Shown piece by piece: positions 4,258-9,519 of a stretch of 9,519 nt of DNA. The stretch covers positions 1-9,519 of the forward strand of contig CAYVDB010000020.1 of the NCBI GenBank assembly GCA_964450705.1, read 5' to 3'. The position numbers were made by a program, and so were the translations under genes. The notes beneath the pieces are model-generated. The model made no database searches. It saw only the letters and a program-made list of their open reading frames with translations, and was not told where the DNA came from. Position 1 is the first letter of the stretch; each line of letters opens with the position of its first letter. The stretch comes from CAYVDB01 sp964450705. Its GTDB lineage: Bacteria; Patescibacteriota; Minisyncoccia; Phycocordibacterales; Zambryskibacteraceae.

Positions 4258-4286
4258 AGAATAGAATGTTAAAATTCAAATGTCAA
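4258..4286 (-). promoter_or_regulatory. Consensus sigma-70 promoter of the Nudix gene
   Basis: On the minus strand TTGACA (4286-4281) and TATTCT (4263-4258) are separated by 17 nt. The predicted start near 4251 gives a leader of about 30 nt carrying the SD. Confidence 0.75.
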
Positions 4287-4315
4287 ATTATATGCTCGAA
4301 TATAAATAAATGCGA

Positions 4316-4321
4316 TATACT
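4316..4321 (+). promoter_or_regulatory. Possible -10 box of the ATPase gene
   Basis: TATACT lies 17 nt before ATG 4339, with no TGn extension and no good -35. Predicted start is near 4328, so the leader would be about 11 nt with no SD. Confidence 0.4.
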
Positions 4322-4338
4322 AATTGAAAGATCTTCTT

Positions 4339-6117
4339 ATGTTTGATCCTGAAAAAATAACATATTTTGCTGAAACGGATGCGCGTAACAGCCGCGTTTC
4401 ATTTGGGATAAAAGCCAAAGATAGGACTCGGCATGTTTATATCATTGGAAAGACAGGAATGGGAAAGTCTACTGTTCTTGAAAATATGGCTGTGCAAGAT
4501 ATCCAACGAGGAGAAGGTATGGCGTTCATTGATCCTCATGGAAAAACCGCAGAACTGCTTTTGGAGTATGTTCCGCAAGAACGCATAAAAGACGTGATAT
4601 ATTTCGCGCCATTTGATACAGAATATCCAATTTCCTTTAATGTGATGGAAGACGTTGGTGTAGACAAAAGGCATCTCGTTGCAAACGGCCTTATGTCTGC
4701 TTTTAAGAAGATTTGGGTTGATGCTTGGAGCGCTCGAATGGAGTACATTTTGAATAACACGATACTTGCTCTACTTGAGTACCCAGATTCAACTCTTATT
4801 GGGGTAAATCGTATGCTCTCGGATAAGGTCTACCGGAAAAAAGTTGTTTCGAATATTACCGATCCATCAGTGAAGTCGTTTTGGGTAGATGAATTTGAAA
4901 AATACGGAGAGCGATATATGCAGGAGGCCGGTGCTGCTATCCAAAATAAAGTTGGACAATTCGTTTCGAATCCTTTAGTACGAAATATTATTGGTCAGCC
5001 TAGATCTTCTTTTGATCTGCGTAAGATTATGGATGAACAGAAGATTGTCATAATCAACCTCTCAAAAGGAAGAGTTGGTGAGCAGAACGCGAATCTTCTT
5101 GGGAGTATGCTGATTACAAAGATTTATCTTTCTGCGATGTCTCGCGCTGATGTCTCTGAATCCACTCTCAAAAATCTACCGAACTTCTATCTTTATGTGG
5201 ATGAATTTCAATCTTTTGCCAACGAATCATTTGCAGATATTTTGTCCGAAGCTCGCAAGTATAAGTTGAATCTCACTATCGCTCATCAGTATATTGAGCA
5301 GATGTCAGAGGAGGTCCGGGCGGCTGTGTTTGGGAACGTTGGTTCGATGGTTACTTTCCGAGTTGGCGCATACGATGCAGAAGTACTTGAAAAAGAATTT
5401 GCCCCTACATTTAGCGCAGAAGATTTAGTTAATCTTGGGGCTTATCAAATATACTTAAAACTAATGATTGACGGAGTGTCTTCGCGACCATTTTCTGCCA
5501 CAACATCACCGCCAATTCTTAAACCAGAGATATCCTATCGTCACGATATTATAGAGAGTTCACGAGAGCACTTTGCTCGCCCTAAGCCTTTTGTTGAGGA
5601 AGAAATTCGTAAGTGGCATCAGCCAGAAGAAGGTCTTCCTACTCAAGCAGATAATAAAAAACCATTACAGAAATTTGAAGGAAAACCAAAAGGAGAAAGT
5701 CGCGATGGAGCTTCTCACGGTCCATATCCTAAAAAAAGTGAAATAAAAAAAGAAAAGGTCGCTATATTCGAAGCTATTATGGAAGAGGGCAGGAAAGACA
5801 ATGAACCTAGAGAACCAAAACCAATTTCTTTAAACTCTCTTAAGCCAAATTCAAAGCGTAACGAGAACAAGCCTACCCCAGAACATGTTAGAGAGTTAAG
5901 AAAAGCTCTTGAATCTTTGAAGCAGGTAGGGTCAGAATCTCAGAGGCCAACAGAGCCTTTAGAAGAAAAAGGGAAATCTTCTGTTATAGAACAAGCGATA
6001 TCAAAGCATGTACAGCATAAAGAAGAGAATGCTCCAAAATCGGTGCCATTAAAAAAAAGAGAACATGGTCAAGTATCTGAAGATGAGCTTAGGAAAATTC
6101 TTCAAGTTGACATATAA
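4339..6117 (+). CDS. VirD4/TraD/HerA-type DNA-transfer ATPase with a disordered tail
   Basis: The 592-residue protein has a P-loop ATPase core resembling T4SS coupling-protein and HerA/FtsK-like enzymes. Walker A is GKTGMGKST (37-45), followed by GEGMAFIDPHGK. Walker B is FYLYVDEFQSF with D288-E289, and ARKYKLNLTIAHQYIEQM matches the TraG/TraD C-terminal (TraM-recognition-like) region. No membrane helix is present at the start, unlike classical VirD4. After about residue 400 a long Lys/Glu/Pro-rich tail looks disordered, with short helical pieces (HVRELRKALESLKQV, SEDELRKILQVDI). A role in moving or pumping DNA with a pilus or secretion apparatus is inferred from the family. No T4SS partner is nearby. 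A TTG at 4324 is also in frame, but it is only 2 nt from the -10 box, so ATG 4339 is preferred. Confidence 0.85.
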   Translation: MFDPEKITYFAETDARNSRVSFGIKAKDRTRHVYIIGKTGMGKSTVLENMAVQDIQRGEGMAFIDPHGKTAELLLEYVPQERIKDVIYFAPFDTEYPISFNVMEDVGVDKRHLVANGLMSAFKKIWVDAWSARMEYILNNTILALLEYPDSTLIGVNRMLSDKVYRKKVVSNITDPSVKSFWVDEFEKYGERYMQEAGAAIQNKVGQFVSNPLVRNIIGQPRSSFDLRKIMDEQKIVIINLSKGRVGEQNANLLGSMLITKIYLSAMSRADVSESTLKNLPNFYLYVDEFQSFANESFADILSEARKYKLNLTIAHQYIEQMSEEVRAAVFGNVGSMVTFRVGAYDAEVLEKEFAPTFSAEDLVNLGAYQIYLKLMIDGVSSRPFSATTSPPILKPEISYRHDIIESSREHFARPKPFVEEEIRKWHQPEEGLPTQADNKKPLQKFEGKPKGESRDGASHGPYPKKSEIKKEKVAIFEAIMEEGRKDNEPREPKPISLNSLKPNSKRNENKPTPEHVRELRKALESLKQVGSESQRPTEPLEEKGKSSVIEQAISKHVQHKEENAPKSVPLKKREHGQVSEDELRKILQVDI

Positions 6118-6135
6118 GCTCGGATTGTCGAGAAT
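6107..6135 (+). promoter_or_regulatory. Possible promoter of the glycosyltransferase gene inside the ATPase end
   Basis: TTGACA (6107-6112) is a perfect -35, 17 nt before GAGAAT (6130-6135), which matches 4 of 6 bases of TATAAT. The start would fall near 6142, only about 3 nt before ATG 6145. Co-transcription with the ATPase gene (27-nt gap) is the alternative. Confidence 0.35.
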
Positions 6136-6144
6136 CTCAGGGTA

Positions 6145-7320
6145 ATGAGTAAGCGTATTCTTATATTTTCTACAGCGTATTACCCTTTTGTAGGAGGGGC
6201 GGAAATAGCTGTAAAAGAAATAACAGACCGCCTTTCGGGAGAGTTTGTTTTCGACCTAATAACCTTACGCTTGAATCGAGCTTTACCAAAAGAAGAGCGC
6301 CTAGGGGGAGTGCTTGTTTACCGAGTCGGGTTTGGTATACCGGCTGTCGATAAAGTTTGCGCTCCTTTTCTGGTTGCTTTTAAGACTTTTTCTTTAAATA
6401 ATCGACACCCGTACGATATTTTCTGGGGGGTGATGGTTTCTTATGCGAGTCTTGGAGGTATTTTTTTTAATTCTTTAAGAAAAATCTTTTTTAAGAAGGC
6501 TATTCCTACGGTACTTACTCTTCAAGAAGGTGATTCAGAAGATCATTTACGCAATCGCCATGGCGGACTTATACACTTTTCTTGGAAGTTTGCTTTGAAA
6601 AGAGTCGACGTTCTTACTGCTATTAGCTCATATTTACTAAGGCGTGGAGAGGAGTTTGGTTTCAAGGGTAGAAAATTTCTTATTCCCAATGGAGTAGATG
6701 TCCGACTTTTTGAAAAGGGAATTCTTAGAGAGGAACGTAAGACGATTCGTTTTACTTGGGGCATAAGAGATGATGATGTTGTGCTTATTACCACGTCACG
6801 ATTAACAAAAAAGAACGATATCTCGTCTCTTATTTCATCCTTAAAATATCTACCAGAGACTATATTTTTAGTGATAATTGGAAATGGAGAAGAGGAACGA
6901 AAACTTCGTGAACAAGCGTTATCCCTTGGAGTTAACCCCCGAGTTCGTTTTCTTGGATTTCTTGCGCAAGAAAAAATTCCGCCGCTTCTTCACGCTTCAG
7001 ATATCTTTATAAGGCCGTCTCTTTCAGAAGGCATGGGGAACTCTTTTGTTGAAGCGATGGCCGCAGGAGTACCTGTTATAGCAACTCCAGTTGGAGGTAT
7101 TGTTGATTTTCTTTTTGACCCAGATTGCGTTAAAGATAGGGAATCGACAGGGTTATTTTGTGAAGTAGAAAATCCGGAAAGCATTGCTCTTAAGGTAAAA
7201 AAATATTTAGATAATCCAGCTTTACGTAAGCAAATCACGATTAGTGCAAAAAAAATGGTAGAGGAGAAGTATGATTGGGGCTCTATTTCAAAGGATATGG
7301 GAAGAGTATTGACTTTTTAG
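6145..7320 (+). CDS. GT4-family glycosyltransferase
   Basis: The 391-residue protein is a GT-B retaining glycosyltransferase of the GT4 type. The N-terminal domain begins KRILIFSTAYYPFVGGAEIAV truncated here to its key part FVGGAE (15-20), the acceptor-side glycine motif. The C-terminal donor-binding domain shows IPNGVDVRLF, TTSRLTKKNDI, RVRFLGFL and then the EX7E motif E295-E303 within SLSEGMGNSFVEAMAAG. PVIATPVGGI follows, which is typical for binding the sugar-nucleotide donor. It would transfer a sugar onto a lipid-linked or surface glycan at the inner face of the membrane; donor and acceptor are not readable. No SD is visible before ATG 6145. The -35 box of the next gene lies in its last codons. 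Confidence 0.92.
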   Translation: MSKRILIFSTAYYPFVGGAEIAVKEITDRLSGEFVFDLITLRLNRALPKEERLGGVLVYRVGFGIPAVDKVCAPFLVAFKTFSLNNRHPYDIFWGVMVSYASLGGIFFNSLRKIFFKKAIPTVLTLQEGDSEDHLRNRHGGLIHFSWKFALKRVDVLTAISSYLLRRGEEFGFKGRKFLIPNGVDVRLFEKGILREERKTIRFTWGIRDDDVVLITTSRLTKKNDISSLISSLKYLPETIFLVIIGNGEEERKLREQALSLGVNPRVRFLGFLAQEKIPPLLHASDIFIRPSLSEGMGNSFVEAMAAGVPVIATPVGGIVDFLFDPDCVKDRESTGLFCEVENPESIALKVKKYLDNPALRKQITISAKKMVEEKYDWGSISKDMGRVLTF

Positions 7321-7338
7321 CATAAAGTATGTTATAAT
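7309..7338 (+). promoter_or_regulatory. Sigma-70 promoter of the 7380 gene
   Basis: TTGACT (7309-7314) and TATAAT (7333-7338) are 18 nt apart, with a TGT extension at 7330-7332. It strongly resembles the 532-559 promoter. The -35 overlaps the end of the glycosyltransferase gene. Predicted start is near 7345, so the leader is about 35 nt. Confidence 0.85.
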
Positions 7339-7368
7339 TAGGGCGGAACGTTTGAAACTCTAACCATC

Positions 7369-7375
7369 AAGGTGA
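7369..7375 (+). promoter_or_regulatory. Shine-Dalgarno-like AAGGTGA for start 7380
   Basis: AGGTGA is complementary to canonical TCACCT. It ends 4 nt before ATG 7380. Confidence 0.5.
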
Positions 7376-7379
7376 CCCC

Positions 7380-8051
7380 ATGTTTGTGCGTGTTTCTATT
7401 GGCAACCTCGCTCCAATCGTTGCAGTCCCATCTTGCGATGAGGACTCTCACTATGCAGTTGGGATTCTCAATTCGGGGTCTTACGCAAAAGGCAAGAAAC
7501 TGTTGCAGCCCATTGGAGGAGCAGCGAAGCTCACCTCACGTGGCCGGAAGTTGCTTGAGGATAAGTTTGGCGCGAAAGATTTCCACAAGGATGATGCGCG
7601 TTTTCTCGTCGATGATCAACACCTTGAAGAGGTTCTCTCTCTGTTTTCTGTGAGAGACCCTGACTTCTTCGAGATTGATCCACTTCGAGAGGTGTGGGAG
7701 GAACTTACCTTAAGCGAGTTTCCTTCAAACGAGCATTTTCCTGCCATTCCGCCCATTCTTTCTGTTGGGCAGGTTAGCGACATCGAGGTTGTTTTCCGGA
7801 ATACCGTTCGACAACCGTTCAAGGACGAAGCTGGTACGTCGCCTCTTGCAGGGAAGGAGCCCAGCCGACGCTTGTTTCATCTTTTCGAGATTCGGATTCC
7901 AGTGAGAGAAGTTTTTCGTTACATGGTTACCTCTCCGGCAATTCGGATACTCTCTACGACAGAACTCGAAACCGTTCAGGGAGGTTTGTCGAAAGGTGAG
8001 ACAATTGATGGAATCACCATCGCAGACAATTTCATCCTCCCTAGGTGGTAA
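7380..8051 (+). CDS. Nudix-like protein with large insert (resembles SMODS-associated NUDIX domains)
   Basis: In this 223-residue protein the Nudix box appears split. LLQPIGGAAKL (41-51) looks like the box glycines, and PLREVWEELT (101-110) supplies R103-E104 and E107-E108. About 55 residues lie between them, with a DDARFLVDDQHLEEVLSLF segment. This order (QPxGG, a D-x-R region, then RE..EEL) resembles the S_NUDIX domain known from CBASS-type anti-phage loci (Pfam PF18167, from memory). The rest (RLFHLFEIRIPVREVF, TTELETVQGGLSKGETIDG) reads as further beta structure. No nucleotidyltransferase of the CD-NTase type or effector is nearby, so a defence role cannot be claimed. An ordinary nucleotide-sugar Nudix is possible. 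It has its own promoter, SD and terminator, and its GC is near or above 50% in the lines I counted, compared with about 37% in the gene before. Confidence 0.6.
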   Translation: MFVRVSIGNLAPIVAVPSCDEDSHYAVGILNSGSYAKGKKLLQPIGGAAKLTSRGRKLLEDKFGAKDFHKDDARFLVDDQHLEEVLSLFSVRDPDFFEIDPLREVWEELTLSEFPSNEHFPAIPPILSVGQVSDIEVVFRNTVRQPFKDEAGTSPLAGKEPSRRLFHLFEIRIPVREVFRYMVTSPAIRILSTTELETVQGGLSKGETIDGITIADNFILPRW

Positions 8052-8060
8052 GTTTCTTCC

Positions 8061-8098
8061 AAGCCTTCACATAGAATTCGTGTGGGGGCTTTTCTTTT
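8061..8098 (+). terminator. Terminator of the 7380 gene
   Basis: AAGCCTTCACA/TGTGGGGGCTT (8061-8071/8081-8091) is an 11-bp stem with two T-G pairs and a 9-nt loop. It is followed by TTTTCTTTT, and the next promoter begins 2 nt later. Confidence 0.8.
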
Positions 8099-8099
8099 G

Positions 8100-8108
8100 T
8101 GTTATATT
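8100..8108 (+). promoter_or_regulatory. Extended -10 promoter giving a leaderless mRNA for the 8115 gene
   Basis: TGTTATATT (hexamer 8103-8108) follows the T tract of the previous terminator. Exactly 6 nt (TCCAAG) separate it from ATG 8115. Confidence 0.65.
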
Positions 8109-8114
8109 TCCAAG

Positions 8115-8882
8115 ATGAGCGAAAAGTATGAATTTATTATGAATCTTATTCAAGAAGCAGGTGAGGTTTTACTTGCTTCTCGGGATAAAAATTTAGCTGT
8201 TTTTTCTAAAGATGGTGATGAGAAAAACATTTTGACTAATGTGGATATTGAAGTGAATGATTTTGTAACTAAGAGAATTCAAGATAGCTTCCCGGATGAC
8301 TTAATTTATTCTGAAGAGTCAAAGAACAGTCTTGCCACTCAAAACTTTTGGTCCGTAGATCCTATCGATGGAACGTCAAATTTTGCGAGAGGAATACCTC
8401 ATTTTGCGGTAGTAATTTCCTTTATTGAGGGTGGAGAGGCTGTTGTTGGATCAATATATAATCCAATTACAAAAGAGTTGTTTAGTTTTGAAAAAGGACA
8501 GGGAGCATTTTTAAATGGGGAAGAGATACGCGTCTCCTCGATTGATAAGCTTGGAGACGCTTACGTCCTTCTTCATATTGGGAGAAAAGAATCTGTTGAG
8601 GAATGGGGGATCTCTTTACAAAGGAGATTACTCAGGGAGGCTAAAAAGAATAATAATCTCGGATCTTCGGCGTTAGATCTCGCTTTCTTAGCAAGCGGTA
8701 GGGTTGATGCCGTCATTTACGGGACAATGACTACGCAAGATATTGCAGTTGCTATAGGTCTTGTTCGTGAAGCTGGAGGTGAGGTATATGATGTTTCAGG
8801 AAATAAAGTAGATCTCTCTGATACTCCACAGCAAGTTGTCGCAGTATCTAATAAAGCACTATTTTCTAGTTTAAATATTTAG
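8115..8882 (+). CDS. Inositol monophosphatase family phosphatase (IMPase/FBPase/CysQ superfamily)
   Basis: The 255-residue protein carries the metal-binding motifs of the Li-sensitive phosphatase superfamily. These are D44 in TNVDIEVND, E67/E68 in IYSEES, D82-P-I84-D85-G-T (DPIDGTSNF, 82-90) and D209 in TTQDIAVAIGLVREAGG, which replaces the usual W-D-x-A. Together they hold the Mg ions that cut a phosphomonoester. The substrate could be inositol-1-phosphate, a sugar bisphosphate or 3'-phosphoadenosine phosphate; the sequence does not decide. The frame is open from 8082. I chose ATG 8115 because it begins the conserved helix (KYEFIMNLIQEAGEVLL) and because an extended -10 ends 6 nt before it. 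The stop codon overlaps the stop of the convergent kinase-like gene. Confidence 0.92.
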   Translation: MSEKYEFIMNLIQEAGEVLLASRDKNLAVFSKDGDEKNILTNVDIEVNDFVTKRIQDSFPDDLIYSEESKNSLATQNFWSVDPIDGTSNFARGIPHFAVVISFIEGGEAVVGSIYNPITKELFSFEKGQGAFLNGEEIRVSSIDKLGDAYVLLHIGRKESVEEWGISLQRRLLREAKKNNNLGSSALDLAFLASGRVDAVIYGTMTTQDIAVAIGLVREAGGEVYDVSGNKVDLSDTPQQVVAVSNKALFSSLNI

Positions 8883-9519
8883 GCGAGAGCGAACTCCTTT
8901 TGCCTCTCTTTTTCTTCGTCCGAACGAAGTGAGTCACGCTCATTTTTGTACTCAATAATCATTGAAAGAGGTACATCTTTTTCTTCCAAGATATGTTCTA
9001 GTATTTGACCCCAAAATGCTATTCTCTTTTTAGTAAGTTTTTCTAGATCTCCCTCCGTCTTTTCAACTGATCTTAAGTAGTAATCAATAAGAAATCCTAT
9101 TTTGTAGAGTCTCATAAGTCTTAGAGATTCTATATCGTTTTGGCTTCTGTTTGCCTTTAAGTATTTTACAAGAAGCTTTTCAAGCGGAGGGTTATGGATG
9201 ACCATATAATTAAGAAAACGAGCCCAGCCTTCATACTTGTTTCCAAACTCAACTGCAGCCGCATCGAGAACGTATAGCGCATGGTTTACTACCCTGAAAT
9301 TGTGTGGAACGAAATCTGTATGAACTAAATAATTACTAAATTGTTCAATAGTCGACTTTCTTTCTGTAAAAAATTCCAAAGATTTTTTCATGAGCCCTGA
9401 CAAAGTGGGGTTTTCTGCTCGAGAGGTTTTTTTTGTGAATTCGGAGAAGTTATGAATGTAGTTTGTCGCACGGTTTATAGGGAATGTTTTCTCAATATCT
9501 TTTATGTGTTCAAAAGTGG
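8879..9519 (-). CDS. APH-family kinase-like protein (C-terminal part, runs off the window)
   Basis: The frame stays open from the stop at 8881-8879 to the right edge, so the start lies outside and at least 212 residues are present. An internal ATG at 9391 or TTG at 9403 is unlikely to be the start. The catalytic loop of aminoglycoside phosphotransferase-like kinases is visible as HTDFVPHN (H at 9322-9320, D at 9316-9314, N at 9301-9299). It is followed by YVLDAAAVEFG, with the metal-binding D at 9265-9263, and WARFLNYMV. Downstream is a helical C-terminal lobe. The substrate is unknown; members phosphorylate small molecules such as choline, amino sugars or antibiotics, and resistance should not be assumed. 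The C-terminus ends in a charged helix (NERDSLRSDEEKERQKEF). Confidence 0.75.
   Translation of the reverse strand, partial: TFEHIKDIEKTFPINRATNYIHNFSEFTKKTSRAENPTLSGLMKKSLEFFTERKSTIEQFSNYLVHTDFVPHNFRVVNHALYVLDAAAVEFGNKYEGWARFLNYMVIHNPPLEKLLVKYLKANRSQNDIESLRLMRLYKIGFLIDYYLRSVEKTEGDLEKLTKKRIAFWGQILEHILEEKDVPLSMIIEYKNERDSLRSDEEKERQKEFALA

Noticed and set aside
7372..7653. Plus-strand frame overlapping the start of the 7380 gene
   Set aside because: It has no SD and no domain, and the 7380 frame is longer with Nudix-like motifs and a properly placed SD.

Overview
The window looks like a piece of a small-genome bacterium, most likely of the Patescibacteria/CPR (Parcubacteria-like) radiation. This is an inference from the mix of genes: a 16S rRNA end with no 23S gene after it, short monocistronic genes, a DUF4015-type glycoside hydrolase, a stand-alone VirD4/TraD-like ATPase, and very compact intergenic spaces. 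The standard code fits, because TGA ends one small gene and tryptophan is TGG. No mobile element, integrase or CRISPR array is visible.

Layout. Positions 1-57 are the 3' end of 16S rRNA. A structured spacer with a strong terminator follows. Then come two tiny single-pass membrane protein genes (321-506 and 590-754), each closed by its own hairpin terminator, and a tRNA-Ile(GAT) at 938-1010. A candidate minus-strand small RNA lies at about 1019-1122. Next is a two-gene unit (1199-2679): a small two-helix membrane protein and a membrane-anchored DUF4015 putative glycoside hydrolase. A short hypothetical gene (2729-2977) converges on a sugar-nucleotidyltransferase-like gene (2982-3692, minus). 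A Nudix hydrolase (3760-4221, minus) diverges from a VirD4/TraD/HerA-type ATPase with a long disordered tail (4339-6117). A GT4 glycosyltransferase (6145-7320), a second, unusual Nudix-like protein with a large insert (7380-8051) and an inositol-monophosphatase-family enzyme (8115-8882) follow. The last gene overlaps, stop codon on stop codon, with an APH-like kinase fragment that runs off the right edge (8879-9519, minus).

Theme. Several genes fit cell-envelope carbohydrate work (DUF4015 hydrolase, nucleotidyltransferase, GT4, possibly the IMPase-family enzyme). They do not form one operon, and nearly every gene has its own promoter and terminator.

Most striking point. The 16S tail aligns with the universal 3' end through helix 45 and TGGA, but the anti-Shine-Dalgarno CCTCC is absent. 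Three AT-rich genes (1199, 3692 minus, 8115) have an extended -10 box exactly 6 nt before the ATG, which predicts leaderless mRNAs. In contrast, a GC-richer set (590, 2729, 4221 minus, 7380) carries classical GGAGGT/AGGTGA-like Shine-Dalgarno sequences that this 16S could not pair with. The window therefore suggests two translation-initiation classes side by side, with a ribosome that seems to lack the usual SD partner.
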